Below are positions 1 to 9,557 of a DNA stretch of 64,000 nucleotides, piece after piece. Below the pieces are notes generated by a model that was not told where the DNA came from, made no database searches, and worked only from the letters and a program-made list of their open reading frames with translations. How positions within the stretch are numbered: position 1 is the first letter of the stretch; each line of letters opens with the position of its first letter. The stretch is from Catenuloplanes indicus (lineage in GTDB: Bacteria; Actinomycetota; Actinomycetes; Mycobacteriales; Micromonosporaceae). A program made the position numbers and the translations under genes. The DNA is taken from the NCBI RefSeq assembly GCF_030813715.1, contig NZ_JAUSUZ010000001.1, positions 3,596,001 through 3,660,000 on the forward strand, given 5' to 3'.

Positions 1-76
1 CGGCGATCGCGGCCTTCTGCCCGCTCGGGCCCGATCCCAGCACCAGGACGTCGAAGTCGTACACGTCACTCATCAT
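1..76 (-). CDS. sthA: NAD(P)(+) transhydrogenase / pyridine nucleotide-disulfide oxidoreductase, N-terminal fragment
   Basis: Only the first ~25 codons are inside the window. They read M-M-S-D-V-Y-D-F-D-V-L-V-L-G-S-G-P-S-G-Q-K..., an N-terminal FAD-binding GxGxxG fold. The LVLGSGPSGQKAAIA wording is typical of the actinobacterial soluble (Si-specific) pyridine nucleotide transhydrogenase. Either of two adjacent ATG codons (76 or 73) could be the start. It follows rdgB on the same strand with a 19-bp gap. The gene runs off the left edge, so the redox-active cysteines cannot be seen, and another flavoprotein disulfide reductase remains possible. Confidence 0.6.
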   Translation of the reverse strand, partial: MMSDVYDFDVLVLGSGPSGQKAAIA

Positions 77-95
77 GCCCTGAAACCGTTACGGA

Positions 96-704
96 TCAGG
101 TCAGTTCCTTGGCGATAACTTTGGCCAATGCGCGGAACGCCTTCCCACGGTGGCTGATCGCGTTCTTCTCCTCCGGCGTCAGCTCCGCGTTGGTCTTCTG
201 CTGGCCGTCGGCGATGAAGACCGGGTCGTAGCCGAACCCGCCCTCGCCGCGCGGCGCACGCAGCAGCCGGCCGGTCATCCGGCCGTCCACCAGGTGCTCC
301 TTGCCGCCGGGCAGGACCAGCGCGGCCGCGCAGACGAACGCGGCGCCGCGGTGCTGCTCCGGCACGTCGCCGATCTGGGCGAGCACCAGGTCGGTGTTGG
401 CCCGGTCGTCGCCGTGCCGGCCGGACCAGCGCGCGCTGAACACGCCGGGCATGCCGGAGAGCGCGTCCACGGTCAGGCCGGAGTCGTCCGCGACCGTGGG
501 CAGGCCGGTGTGCCGGACACCCTCACGCGCCTTGATCAACGCGTTCTCGCCGAACGTCAGCCCGGACTCCGGGACCTCCGGGTACTCCGGCACCGAGTCG
601 AGGCCGACCAGCTGGACGCGGCTGGCGCCGAGCGCTGCGTCCAGGATGCTCTGCAGCTCGGTGAGCTTCTTCGCGTTCCGCGTGGCCAGGAGCAGTTTCG
701 TCAT
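96..704 (-). CDS. rdgB: RdgB/HAM1 non-canonical purine NTP pyrophosphatase
   Basis: A 202-residue protein that hydrolyses dITP, XTP and related deaminated purine nucleotides to monophosphates, cleaning the nucleotide pool. It starts [13 protein letters not shown], with the family's nucleotide-binding (T/S)xNxxK, then DDSGL in the middle and SHRGKA near the C-terminus; the length is normal for the family. An open frame extends upstream inside rph, but the ATG at 704 fits the family N-terminus and gives a 4-bp ATGA overlap with the rph stop, implying translational coupling. The rph-rdgB order is the same as Rv1340-Rv1341 in M. tuberculosis. Confidence 0.95.
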   Translation of the reverse strand: MTKLLLATRNAKKLTELQSILDAALGASRVQLVGLDSVPEYPEVPESGLTFGENALIKAREGVRHTGLPTVADDSGLTVDALSGMPGVFSARWSGRHGDDRANTDLVLAQIGDVPEQHRGAAFVCAAALVLPGGKEHLVDGRMTGRLLRAPRGEGGFGYDPVFIADGQQKTNAELTPEEKNAISHRGKAFRALAKVIAKELT

Positions 705-1432
705 GCCGAGAGCGCCTTCCGCTGAGCCTCCGCCAGGTCGGCGCAGCCGGCCACGCCGAGGTCGAGCAGCGCGTCGAGCTGTGCGCGCCCGAAGACGGTC
801 GCCTCGCCGGTGCCCTGAACCTCGACGAAGTCGCCCTCGCCGGTGCAGACGATGTTCATGTCCACATCGGCCGCCACATCCTCGGTGTAGCACAGATCGA
901 GGCGCGGTTCACCGCCGATCAAGCCCACGCTGACCGCGGCCACGGACCGGTGCACGACCTTCTCCACGGTACGGCCGCCGAGCATCTTCTTCCCGGACAT
1001 CCAGGTGACCGCGTCGTGCAGTGCCACGTAGGCACCGGTGATCGCGGCGGTGCGGGTGCCGCCGTCCGCGTTCAGCACGTCGCAGTCCAGCACGATCGAG
1101 TTCTCGCCGAGCGCCTTGAGGTCGACGCAGGCGCGCAGGCTGCGGCCGATCAGCCGGGAGATCTCGTGGGTGCGTCCGCCGATCCGGCCCTTCACGCTCT
1201 CCCTGTCGGACCGGGAGTTGGTGGCGCGCGGCAGCATCGCGTACTCCGCGGTCACCCAGCCGAGGCCGGAGCCCTTCCGCCAGCGTGGCACCCCCTCGGT
1301 GACGCTGGCGGTGCAGAGCACCCGGGTAGCGCCGAACTCGACCAGCACCGACCCTTCCGGATTGGGACTCCACCGCCGGGCGATGGTCACCGGTCGGAGC
1401 TGGTCGGGCGTTCTGCCATCGGGACGAGCCAT
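701..1432 (-). CDS. rph: Ribonuclease PH
   Basis: A 243-residue phosphorolytic 3'-5' exoribonuclease that trims tRNA 3' ends, releasing nucleoside diphosphates. The whole length aligns by eye with the RNase PH family: [13 protein letters not shown] at the N-terminus, [18 protein letters not shown], the [24 protein letters not shown] region around residues 75-95 and the [20 protein letters not shown] core around 115-135. It is coupled to rdgB by a 4-bp overlap and lies 9 bp downstream of a GT4 gene, so it is read from the upstream minus-strand operon. Confidence 0.96.
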   Translation of the reverse strand: MARPDGRTPDQLRPVTIARRWSPNPEGSVLVEFGATRVLCTASVTEGVPRWRKGSGLGWVTAEYAMLPRATNSRSDRESVKGRIGGRTHEISRLIGRSLRACVDLKALGENSIVLDCDVLNADGGTRTAAITGAYVALHDAVTWMSGKKMLGGRTVEKVVHRSVAAVSVGLIGGEPRLDLCYTEDVAADVDMNIVCTGEGDFVEVQGTGEATVFGRAQLDALLDLGVAGCADLAEAQRKALSA

Positions 1433-1441
1433 GGCGGAAGC

Positions 1442-2638
1442 CTATTCGCTGGCCACCGAGCGCTGTTCGCGGGTGTCCTGGCGCGCGCCGTGCGCCCGCA
1501 GGAAGCCCTCGATCGCGGCCGGCCAGCCGAACTGCTCGGCCCGGGCCCGCGCGGCCGTCCGGCGCTCCCGCTCCGGCCGGTCCAGCAGCTCCTTCACGCC
1601 GTCCGCGAATGCCGCGCCGGTGCCGGCCACCGCCATGCCGGCGTCGCCGACCACCTCGGGCAGCGCGCTGGCCGCGTTCACCACCACCGGCGTGCCGCAG
1701 GCCAGCGCCTCCAGCGCGGCCAGGCCGAACGTCTCCACCGGCCCGGGTGCGATCGCGACGTCCGCGCTGGCCAGCAGCCCGGCGACGGTGGCACGGTCGT
1801 TGATGAAGCCGGCGAACCGGACCGGCAGCCGCGCCGCCTTGTAGGCCAGCGCGGCACGCCGCGGGCCGTCACCGACCACCACCAGCGACGCCTTGACGCC
1901 GGATGCGAGCAGCGCGCCCAGCGCGTCGATCGCCAGCTCCGGCCGCTTCTCCGGGGAGAGGCGGCTGCAGTGCACGAGCAGCGCCTCGTCGTCCCGGGCG
2001 AACCGGGCGCGGATCGCCGGGTCGTGATGCTTCGGGGTGAACCCGTCCAGGTCCACCCCCAGGGGGACCTCGACCAGGTTCGGCGTGCCGATCCGCTTGA
2101 ACTCCGCGGCGGCCCAGGCGGTGGTGCAGAGGATCGTGTCGAACTGGCGGGCGGTGCGCGCGTTCAGCACGTCCGCCGCGCGCCCGCCGGCGCCGGACGG
2201 CACGCCCCACACGTTCAGCAGGCCGGCCAGGCTCTCGTGCGACACCATCATCGACGGTACGCCGTGCGCCTTCGCCCAGTCGCCGGTCCAGCGCAGCGTG
2301 CTGCGGTCGGAGACCTCCAGCCGGTCCGGCCGCAGCTCCTCCAGCACCGCGGAGAGCCGGCGGCGGCCGAGCATCAGCCGGTAGCCACCGGTCCGCGGGA
2401 CCATCGTGCCGGGCAGCGTGATGACGCGCCCGTAGGACGTCATCTCGTCACCGGCCTTCTTGCCGGGCACGACCAGGACCGGCTCGTGCCCGGCGGCCCG
2501 GTAGCCCTCGCCGAGGTTGCGCAGCGCGGTGCGCAGTCCCCCGGAGCGGGACATGACGAAGTTCGCCAGCCGGACGATGCGCAGGCCGCTCGGCGGCGTC
2601 TTGGGTTCCGACGACGCGCGCTGGCCGGGGATCGGCAC
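1442..2638 (-). CDS. GT4-family glycosyltransferase (mannosyltransferase-like)
   Basis: A 398-residue GT-B fold glycosyltransferase, probably acting on the cytoplasmic face of the membrane in glycolipid or lipoglycan assembly. The C-terminal half carries the group 1 signature: HCSRLSPEKRPELAIDAL, then a PGPVETFGLAALEALACGTPVV segment with the EX7E pair. The N-terminal domain shows a glycine-rich acceptor loop (SGGLRTALRNLGEGY). I chose GTG 2638 because AGGAGG lies 8 bases upstream; the longer frame to 2764 would overlap the preceding gene. It sits 46 bp behind the MgtA-like gene. Donor and acceptor cannot be read from sequence; GDP-mannose is inferred from the neighbour. Confidence 0.82.
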   Translation of the reverse strand: MPIPGQRASSEPKTPPSGLRIVRLANFVMSRSGGLRTALRNLGEGYRAAGHEPVLVVPGKKAGDEMTSYGRVITLPGTMVPRTGGYRLMLGRRRLSAVLEELRPDRLEVSDRSTLRWTGDWAKAHGVPSMMVSHESLAGLLNVWGVPSGAGGRAADVLNARTARQFDTILCTTAWAAAEFKRIGTPNLVEVPLGVDLDGFTPKHHDPAIRARFARDDEALLVHCSRLSPEKRPELAIDALGALLASGVKASLVVVGDGPRRAALAYKAARLPVRFAGFINDRATVAGLLASADVAIAPGPVETFGLAALEALACGTPVVVNAASALPEVVGDAGMAVAGTGAAFADGVKELLDRPERERRTAARARAEQFGWPAAIEGFLRAHGARQDTREQRSVASE

Positions 2639-2684
2639 CGGGAGAACCTCCTGGTCAAGACTGGCGTGCAGGATGGACACGGCC

Positions 2685-3830
2685 TCAGGCCGCCATCTGC
2701 ACGGGCGCCGGCACACCGGGACCGGCGACCACGGCAGCGTAATGCCCGAGCAGTTCGTCGCCAACGGCCGCCCAGCTTCGGCGGGCCACGGTGGCCCGTG
2801 CGGCCCGTCCGAACTCGACTCGCCGCTCGTCGTCAGCGACCAGACCGGCGACCGCGTCGGCGAGCGCGGCCGCGTCCTCCGGCGGCACCAGCTCGCCGGT
2901 GACGCCGGGCCGGACCAGATCGACCGGGCCGCCGACCGCGGGCGCGACGACCGGCAGACCGGACGCCATCGCCTCCTGCACGGTCTGGCCGAACGTCTCG
3001 TGCGGCCCGGTGTGCGCGAAGACGTCCATACTGGCGTACAGCCGGGCCAGTTGCTCGCCGTGACGGGCGCCGAGGAACAGCGCGTCCGGCACCGCCTTCT
3101 CCAGCTCCTTGCGCGCGGGCCCGTCGCCGACGATGACGACCTTGACGCCGGGCAGGCGGCTGGTCCGGGCCAGCAGGTCGACGCGCTTCTCCACGGCGAG
3201 CCGGCCGACGTAGCCGACGATCAGCTCGCCGTTCGGCGCGAGCGCGCGGCGGACCGCTTCGGAGCGGTGGTCCGGGCGGAACCGCTCGACGTCCACGCCG
3301 CGCCGCCACAGCCAGACCCGGGAGACGCCGTGCGCGATCAGCGCCTCGGCGGACGCGGTGGAGGGTGCCAGCGTACGGTCGGCGGTGTTGTGGATCTGTC
3401 TGATCCACTTCCAGGCCGTGGCCTCACCCCAGCCGAGCTTGTAGAGGCGCGCGTACGCCGCCACGTCGGTCTGGTAGACCGCGACGGTCGGCAGGCCGCG
3501 CTGAGCGGCCAGCACGGAGCCACGGCCGCCCAGGAAGAACGGGCTGGCCAGGTGCACGACGTCGGGCCGGTGCGCATCGAGCGCCTCGGCAATCCTGGGC
3601 ACCGGGAGCCCGAGGCGGAAATCCTTGTACCCCAGCATCGGGAAGCTGGCCACCCGGACCACCGGGTAGTCGGTGGCCGGCAGCACGCGGCGGGTCGTCA
3701 TCGCCGGGTTGGGCGCGATGACGAGCGGCTCGTGGCCCCGGCTGACCAGGTGCTCCGCGACGCGCACGACGGAGTGCGCGACGCCGTTGACGTCCGGCAG
3801 GAACGACTCCGTGATGATCGCGATACGCAT
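2685..3830 (-). CDS. mgtA: GDP-mannose-dependent mannosyltransferase, MgtA/PimB-like (GT4)
   Basis: A 381-residue GT4 enzyme resembling mycobacterial MgtA, which transfers mannose from GDP-mannose to glycolipid acceptors of the lipomannan type. Matching features are MRIAIITESFLPDVNGV at the N-terminus, the DVVHLASPFFLGGRG region, VAVYQTDVAAYARLY, LAPSTASAEALIAHGV with WRRGVDVERF, and the C-terminal HTGPHETFGQTVQEAMASG with the paired glutamates. It is followed closely by a second GT4 gene and lies in an Rv1339-like to rph interval that has no glycosyltransferases in M. tuberculosis, so the pair looks like a lineage insertion. Together with MptB further right it suggests mannan-type lipoglycan synthesis. 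Confidence 0.85.
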   Translation of the reverse strand: MRIAIITESFLPDVNGVAHSVVRVAEHLVSRGHEPLVIAPNPAMTTRRVLPATDYPVVRVASFPMLGYKDFRLGLPVPRIAEALDAHRPDVVHLASPFFLGGRGSVLAAQRGLPTVAVYQTDVAAYARLYKLGWGEATAWKWIRQIHNTADRTLAPSTASAEALIAHGVSRVWLWRRGVDVERFRPDHRSEAVRRALAPNGELIVGYVGRLAVEKRVDLLARTSRLPGVKVVIVGDGPARKELEKAVPDALFLGARHGEQLARLYASMDVFAHTGPHETFGQTVQEAMASGLPVVAPAVGGPVDLVRPGVTGELVPPEDAAALADAVAGLVADDERRVEFGRAARATVARRSWAAVGDELLGHYAAVVAGPGVPAPVQMAA

Positions 3831-3924
3831 GGGCTCACCGTGCGGTCACGTCCGGTGCGGGAGCTGAAAGCCGGTTGTCCAGACGGCGAACACTGGTGCA
3901 AGAAACGCCACCGCGGTCGATGGG

Positions 3925-4671
3925 TCAGATCTCGTAGCGCGCACCCGGCCGGACGATCTCCACCGGGCCGCTGAACGCGGCCTGCGCCGCGTCCTGGGTG
4001 AGCGCCTCGCTGCCCCACGCCGCGACCAGGTGGGTCAGCAGCAGCCGGCCGACCGCGGCCTTGTCCGCGATCTCGCCCGCCTCCCGCCCGGTGAGGTGCA
4101 GGTCCGGCGGGTTGTCGACACCGTCGAGGTAGCTCGCCTCGCAGAGGAATACGTCCGCGCCCTGGGCCAGCCGCAGCAGCGAGTCGCACGGTGCGGTGTC
4201 CGACGAGTAGGCCAGCACCCGGCCCTCGTGCTCGACGCGCACGCCGTACGTCTCTATCGGGTGGTTGACCCGGTCCACCGTGACCGAGAACGGGCCGATC
4301 GGGAACGTGCCGGGCTGCAGGCTGTAGAACGTGTAGACGTCGTCGACCGGGCCCTCGTCGAGGCTGTAGGCGGTCGCGATCCGGTCCGGCGCGCCGTCCG
4401 GCGCGTAGACCGGCAGCGGCGGCAGCGGGCCGTCCGGCGCGTACCGCCGGGCCACCACGTAGGTGCAGGCGTCCAGCACGTGGTCGCAGTGCAAGTGGCT
4501 GATCAGGATCGCGTTCACCGAGTGCAGGCCGGCGTAGCGCTGCAGCGCGCTCATCGAGCCGGAGCCGAAGTCGATCAGCAGGTTGAAGCCGTCGACCGAG
4601 AGCAGGTAAGCGGAACAGGCCGACTCGGGACCGGGGAAACTGCCGGCACAGCCAAGCACGGTCAATCGCAT
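3925..4671 (-). CDS. Metallo-beta-lactamase-fold hydrolase, Rv1339-type cyclic nucleotide phosphodiesterase homologue
   Basis: A 248-residue MBL-fold protein. The metal motif HLHCDH (HxHxDH) is near residue 60, with the later SSDTAPCD aspartate, the PDLHLTGREAGEIA block and LLLTH histidine completing a dinuclear site. These blocks and the gene order (upstream of rph-rdgB) match M. tuberculosis Rv1339, described as an atypical cyclic-nucleotide phosphodiesterase; RNase Z-like proteins share the fold. Function as a cAMP phosphodiesterase is inferred from family and synteny. It is the first gene of the minus-strand run toward rdgB, 94 bp before the MgtA-like gene. Confidence 0.82.
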   Translation of the reverse strand: MRLTVLGCAGSFPGPESACSAYLLSVDGFNLLIDFGSGSMSALQRYAGLHSVNAILISHLHCDHVLDACTYVVARRYAPDGPLPPLPVYAPDGAPDRIATAYSLDEGPVDDVYTFYSLQPGTFPIGPFSVTVDRVNHPIETYGVRVEHEGRVLAYSSDTAPCDSLLRLAQGADVFLCEASYLDGVDNPPDLHLTGREAGEIADKAAVGRLLLTHLVAAWGSEALTQDAAQAAFSGPVEIVRPGARYEI

Positions 4672-4805
4672 TCTGCTACCCCGTTGTCACGCTGCGCTGT
4701 CGACTCACACCGGATCGGACGCACGCCGGAGATCGTCCGCCGAGAATCCACCACGCTGCGCAGCCTACGCCGTGACCAGTGCAGCACATAAAGGTCTGAT
4801 CGAAC

Positions 4806-4823
4806 TTGTCACGAAGGTGACAA
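4806..4823. promoter_or_regulatory. Inverted repeat in the divergent promoter region
   Basis: TTGTCAC and GTGACAA form perfect 7-bp arms around a 4-bp spacer (GAAG). The site lies in the 284-bp gap between the divergent Rv1339-like gene and the small membrane-protein gene. Its symmetry and position fit a dimeric repressor or activator operator. The regulator is unknown. Confidence 0.4.
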
Positions 4824-4955
4824 CGGATTGCGATAAGCGCTCCGGACGATCCCGGCCCGGCGATCGTTACGCGGCGTGCGCATGCGGCGTTGCACTGGGT
4901 GAGGAGTATCCCCCCGGCGCGGCCACAGCTCCATTTCCGAGATCGGAGTAACGAC

Positions 4956-5336
4956 GTGCCCGACGCCCCCACCACCGGCTGGCTCCCGATGTTCACGGAG
5001 ACCACCGATCTACCTGATCAGCGGCGTGCGCCGGTCACCGGCCCGGCGTTTCGCATGCCCGCGGAGACCGACCCGGAGCCGTCCACCCGCCGCCTGCTCG
5101 GCCTCTCCTGCTGGGCCGGCGCGCTCGCGCTGCTCGGCCTCGCGGTCGCGATCCGCGGCCTGGCGGCCCTCTTCGCCGACACGGCCGGTGGCTGGCGCGA
5201 ACCGGCGATGGCCGGCGCGGGTGTGACCGGGATCGCACTCACGGTGGGCGCCTTCATGTCCGTCCACCGCCGCCGGCTGCCCTGGATCATGCTGGCCATC
5301 GCGACGCTCGCGCTCCTGGCGTCCGCGCTGCTGTAA
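4956..5336 (+). CDS. Small integral membrane protein, unknown function
   Basis: A 126-residue protein with a polar, proline-rich N-terminus (about 45 residues) followed by three hydrophobic segments: one after RRLLGLSCWAG, one around MAGAGVTGIALTVGAFM, and one at the C-terminus beginning LPWIMLAIATLALLA. The GTG at 4956 has GGAG seven bases upstream, which is why I prefer it to an upstream ATG at 4890. I do not recognise the family. It sits where M. tuberculosis carries the rhomboid and murI genes between the cysM and Rv1339 homologues, but it shows no rhomboid motifs. Confidence 0.65.
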   Translation: MPDAPTTGWLPMFTETTDLPDQRRAPVTGPAFRMPAETDPEPSTRRLLGLSCWAGALALLGLAVAIRGLAALFADTAGGWREPAMAGAGVTGIALTVGAFMSVHRRRLPWIMLAIATLALLASALL

Positions 5337-5347
5337 CCGATTCCGGG

Positions 5348-5374
5348 AAGATCAAGAACGAAATTCTTGATCTT
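5348..5374. terminator. AT-rich perfect hairpin, possible terminator
   Basis: AAGATCAAGAA and TTCTTGATCTT form a perfect 11-bp stem with a 5-nt loop (CGAAA), 11 bp after the stop codon of the small membrane-protein gene. The stem is AT-rich and is not followed by a clear T-run, so it may be a 3'-end hairpin, not a strong intrinsic terminator. Confidence 0.5.
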
Positions 5375-5421
5375 TCCGCTTCCGGCGGGACGGCTTCCGC
5401 ACGCTCCCGCGGGCACCGGTT
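5373..5421 (+). repeat. Dispersed 3'-end intergenic repeat, copy A
   Basis: Contains the family blocks CGCTTCCGGCG and CTCCCGCGGGCACCGGT, here with CGCACG where other copies have CGCATG. It begins directly in the hairpin that follows the membrane-protein gene. Other copies are at 15313-15385, 21713-21783 (inverted) and 37842-37888. Confidence 0.7.
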
Positions 5422-6030
5422 CCGAGGTCACTCGGCTTATTTGATCTTGACGTAGGCGTGGCGCGATCACACGTTTCGCACCTGCGGGACGGCCTGCGCG
5501 TGACCGCCGGAAGCGGGGCGGCGCTCTCGCCGGACGTGCGGTGATCGACTTCAGTCGAGTGGCACGGGCGACGATCACGAGCTGCACCCGCCGCAAACGG
5601 TTCCCGGCCGGGCGCGGGACGACAGGCATGAGCCGCGCTCTGCCACAAACCGTCCACGGCCGGACGCGTCGACATCCACGCAACTGCCGCAGGGCGGCCG
5701 CAGCAGGAGAGGGCGCATTGGCCAATGAGCGGCTTTCATCATGTTCTTGCAGCTGGAGAAGGGTGCGATCGGCGAGTGAGGCCCCCTGATGACAGCCGTT
5801 GACCAAGATCTGACGCCCCGGCCAGAGAGCCTTTCCGCGCTGTTTCAACCCGCCGCGATCTCGTTGCCCGCCGGCGATCAGGCTTGGACTTGCGTAACGG
5901 CCGCACCCGCGCCACCTGACCGCACGGGTGCGGGATCCGGCCGTCGGCCGCATGGCGTCACGTCCGGGAAACGCTCGTCCTGCCGGCTCGTTGCGGACGC
6001 GCTCGATCTCACTACCACCACGGCTGGAGC

Positions 6031-6133
6031 CGCCGGCTGACTGATGCATCCCAGACGAGCGACACGCGCCATACCGCCACGGCCCCGGGATCCGCCAGCC
6101 GGCTCATGCATCCCGGACGAGCAGCACGCGCTA
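6031..6133. repeat. Imperfect direct repeat (two ~40-bp copies)
   Basis: Two copies, about 6031-6072 and 6095-6133, share a CCGGCT block followed by GATGCATCCC/CATGCATCCC, then AGACGAGC/GGACGAGC and a CACGCGC block. They are separated by about 22 bp. No coding sense is evident. Confidence 0.55.
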
Positions 6134-6519
6134 CAACGCATTCCGTCGGCCAGGGCGATCATCATTCATCAACTTCACCCGAATGATCGTGAGCCGCGCA
6201 GCGTAAAAAATTTACACTATTCAACCTTTCATTCCGGCTCCGCTGTGGCAGTGACAGCTCCTGGCCAAGCTCCGCCGCAGACCACACCGGGCCACCGCCA
6301 TCACCTGGCGATCATGGTCCTCGACCCCATCAACGCAGGCCGCCAACCAGGATGAGCAAGGCTCAATGAGCCCGTCGCCCTCGGCGACGCGGGGAAGCGA
6401 GGCCGACTCGATCAGCCCGGCCCCTTGTCGTGATGTTTCGGGCACGGCGTGCCCATGTGCCGGCCTTCGCCCGCGTGAGTAACCGAATGTCTGCCGACAG
6501 TGCGCCTACCCGCCGGGCG

Positions 6520-6596
6520 CAGACCGGCCGGATGCCGACCCGCCACATCCCCGATCCGCCGGATGCCGACCAGGCCAGACCGGCCGGGTGCCGACC
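6520..6596. repeat. Three-copy degenerate short repeat
   Basis: 6520-6540 and 6576-6596 are 21-bp copies differing at one base, with the shared core GACCGGCCGG(A/G)TGCCGACC. A third, weaker copy (CCGGATGCCGACC core) lies at 6551-6571. They occupy the non-coding DNA just downstream of cysM. Confidence 0.55.
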
Positions 6597-6745
6597 GGGC
6601 GCCGCAGCGGCCCTTTGGCCGCCGCGTCGGCAGGCCGGCCGGTCACCGCACCAGCCAGTCGGCCGGCCGAGCACCAGTCGGTTGGTGCGGCGGCCGTACC
6701 GTGATCGCTTGAAGATCGAATAGGCTGAGTGGCAGCGAGCACCGC

Positions 6746-8092
<1,347 letters not shown>

Positions 8093-8185
8093 TTACGGCT
8101 TGTGGGCGCGCAGGATCAGCGCCGACACTCGTAATCGACCGTCGTCGGACTCTGGCCGAACATGTACGTCTGGACGGCGTGGGGA

Positions 8186-8656
8186 TCAGGCACCATGGGG
8201 CATCAGCTCCATGGATTCAATGGTGCCATCCCGCACCTCGACCGGCTCCTCGGTCACCTCACCGTCCACGATGCGGAACGACCGGATCTCCTCGGAGTCG
8301 GGCTCGCGCGTCGAGACCAGCAGGTAGTGCGCGCCGGGTTCACCGGCGAACGAGATGTCGGTGCGGGACGGGAACGCCTCCGTGGCGGTGTGCGAGTGGT
8401 AGATGACCACCGGCTCCTCGTCACGGTCGTCCATCTCGCGCCAGACCCGGAGCTGCTCCATCGAGTCGAACTCGTAGAACGTCATCGACCGGGCCGCGTT
8501 GTCCATCGGGATGTGCCGCACCGGCCGGTCGCTGCCGGCCGGGCCGGCGACCACGCCGCAGGCCTCGTCCGGGTGGTCCCGGCGGGCGTGCGCGACGATC
8601 GCGTCGAGGATCGCCCGGTCAATGGTCAGCACGACCGCCACTTTACCCCGAGCCAC
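8186..8656 (-). CDS. mec: Mec, JAMM/MPN+ metallopeptidase releasing cysteine from CysO
   Basis: A 156-residue zinc peptidase that in mycobacteria cleaves the CysO-cysteine adduct. Catalytic residues are visible: E31 in DEACG, H87 and H89 in YHSHTATEAFPSRTD, with S97 and D100 completing the JAMM motif. It precedes cysO by 145 bp of non-coding DNA. The GTG at 8656 lies inside a GC hairpin (8653-8678); an internal GTG at 8641 is an alternative start that would leave the hairpin in the leader. In this genome it might also trim the CysO tail, by analogy with QbsD and HcyD, JAMM proteins that mature other sulfur carriers. Confidence 0.92.
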   Translation of the reverse strand: MARGKVAVVLTIDRAILDAIVAHARRDHPDEACGVVAGPAGSDRPVRHIPMDNAARSMTFYEFDSMEQLRVWREMDDRDEEPVVIYHSHTATEAFPSRTDISFAGEPGAHYLLVSTREPDSEEIRSFRIVDGEVTEEPVEVRDGTIESMELMPHGA

Positions 8657-8678
8657 GGACCCCCGGAGGGGCCCGTGG
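8653..8678 (-). terminator. GC hairpin between DUF2017 gene and mec
   Basis: CCACGG-A-CCCC pairs with GGGG-C-CCGTGG around a CGGA loop, with one mismatch. It has no T-run, so a partial terminator or mRNA-processing hairpin is more likely than a strong terminator. It overlaps the upstream candidate start of mec. Confidence 0.4.
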
Positions 8679-8695
8679 CGCCCGTCACGCCGCGC

Positions 8696-9193
8696 TCACC
8701 CCTCGATCAGCGCGTGCAGCAGCGACTCCTGCAGGTAGCCGAGGTACGCGTAGACCGAGAGCTGGAACACCCGGGTCGACGTGGGGTCGTGCAGGACCGC
8801 GTCGTCCAGCTCCTCGCCCAGGTCGGTCTCCGGCTTGATCTCCAGCCGGATGCCCATCGCCAGCCGCGCGTCGTTGATCGCGCGCAGCCACGCCTCGGCC
8901 TCCTCCGCGTCCAGCGAGACGTCGCCGCCGCCCTCGGAGGGCAGCCCGGCGAGAATCGCGCCGGCCTGGTCGATCTTCGCGGTCTTGAGGTCGCCCTCGG
9001 TGTACCGCCGGACCTCCTCGCTCTCCGCGGGCTGATCCGGGTAGATCGCCGGGAAGAGCCGGCCGACGACCGGGTCGTCGTGGTCGAAGCCGTCCGTGAG
9101 CAGGCCCACGACCTCGCTCGCGACCTTGCGCAGCACGCGCACCTCGTCCTGGGCGAAGCTGGCCACGCACTGCGTGCCCTGGCGCCGGAACAT
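8696..9193 (-). CDS. DUF2017 family protein
   Basis: A 165-residue protein whose place, directly after clpS and before mec, is that of Rv1332 in M. tuberculosis. It begins MFRRQGTQCVASFAQDEVRVLRK, contains an acidic region and the helical AWLRAINDARLAMG segment, and ends with SVYAYLGYLQESLLHAL. ATG 9193 has GGAGG nine bases upstream; a GTG six bases further up is possible. The molecular function of this family is not established, and no catalytic motif is visible. Confidence 0.85.
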   Translation of the reverse strand: MFRRQGTQCVASFAQDEVRVLRKVASEVVGLLTDGFDHDDPVVGRLFPAIYPDQPAESEEVRRYTEGDLKTAKIDQAGAILAGLPSEGGGDVSLDAEEAEAWLRAINDARLAMGIRLEIKPETDLGEELDDAVLHDPTSTRVFQLSVYAYLGYLQESLLHALIEG

Positions 9194-9209
9194 GCTCACC
9201 GTCCTCCCG

Positions 9210-9500
9210 TCACTGCCGGTCCACCGTCGCCCACAAACCATAGGCATGCAGTTGGGAGGCGTCGTGCTCCATCCGCTCCCGGGCGCCGGTCGAGACCACC
9301 GCCCGGCCCTTGTGGTGGACCGCCAGCATCAGCTCCTCGGCCCTCTCTCGGCTGTATCCGAACAGCTTCTGGAAAACCCAGGTCACATACGTCATGAGAT
9401 TGACCGGATCATCCCAGACGATCGTCACCCACGGACGGTCCTCGACCGGGAGCTCTTCGATGTCTGGCGTTTCGACCGGTGCGATCTGCGGCGCCGCCAT
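9210..9500 (-). CDS. clpS: ClpS adaptor for the ClpAP/ClpCP protease
   Basis: A 96-residue N-recognin adaptor that delivers N-degron substrates to the Clp chaperone. The family core is present: [20 protein letters not shown] (the DDPVN loop), [20 protein letters not shown] and a C-terminal HAYGLWATV segment. It is the first gene of the clpS-DUF2017-mec-cysO-cysM run. In M. tuberculosis clpS is directly divergent from pncB1. Here the divergence is kept but 4.5 kb and two other genes lie between. Confidence 0.94.
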   Translation of the reverse strand: MAAPQIAPVETPDIEELPVEDRPWVTIVWDDPVNLMTYVTWVFQKLFGYSRERAEELMLAVHHKGRAVVSTGARERMEHDASQLHAYGLWATVDRQ

Positions 9501-9557
9501 GTCCCCATCGTGCCACCGAGTCCGCTGTGGTGAGGAACCACCCGAACGACGAGTCGC

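Larger units (their letters stand above)
5337..6745. other. 1.4-kb gene-free, repeat-bearing interval
   Basis: No frame here looks like a conserved protein, and the predicted peptides are low-complexity Arg/Pro/Ala shadows. The interval holds a hairpin (5348-5374), one copy of the dispersed intergenic repeat (5373-5421), an imperfect direct repeat (6031-6133), a three-copy short repeat (6520-6596) and an unusually AT-rich patch near 6200-6230. It lies at the expected position of rhomboid-murI in the conserved actinobacterial order, so a deletion scar or old insertion is plausible. Confidence 0.6.

Noticed and set aside
950-2902. A 650-codon plus-strand open frame opposite rph and the GT4 genes
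   Set aside because: Arg/Ala/Gly/Pro-rich shadow of high-GC genes on the other strand; the opposite-strand products are clear family members.
5337-6745. Riboswitch, tRNA or other structured RNA in the 1.4-kb gap
   Set aside because: No cloverleaf, no known riboswitch core and no long conserved-looking pairing apart from the simple hairpin at 5348-5374.
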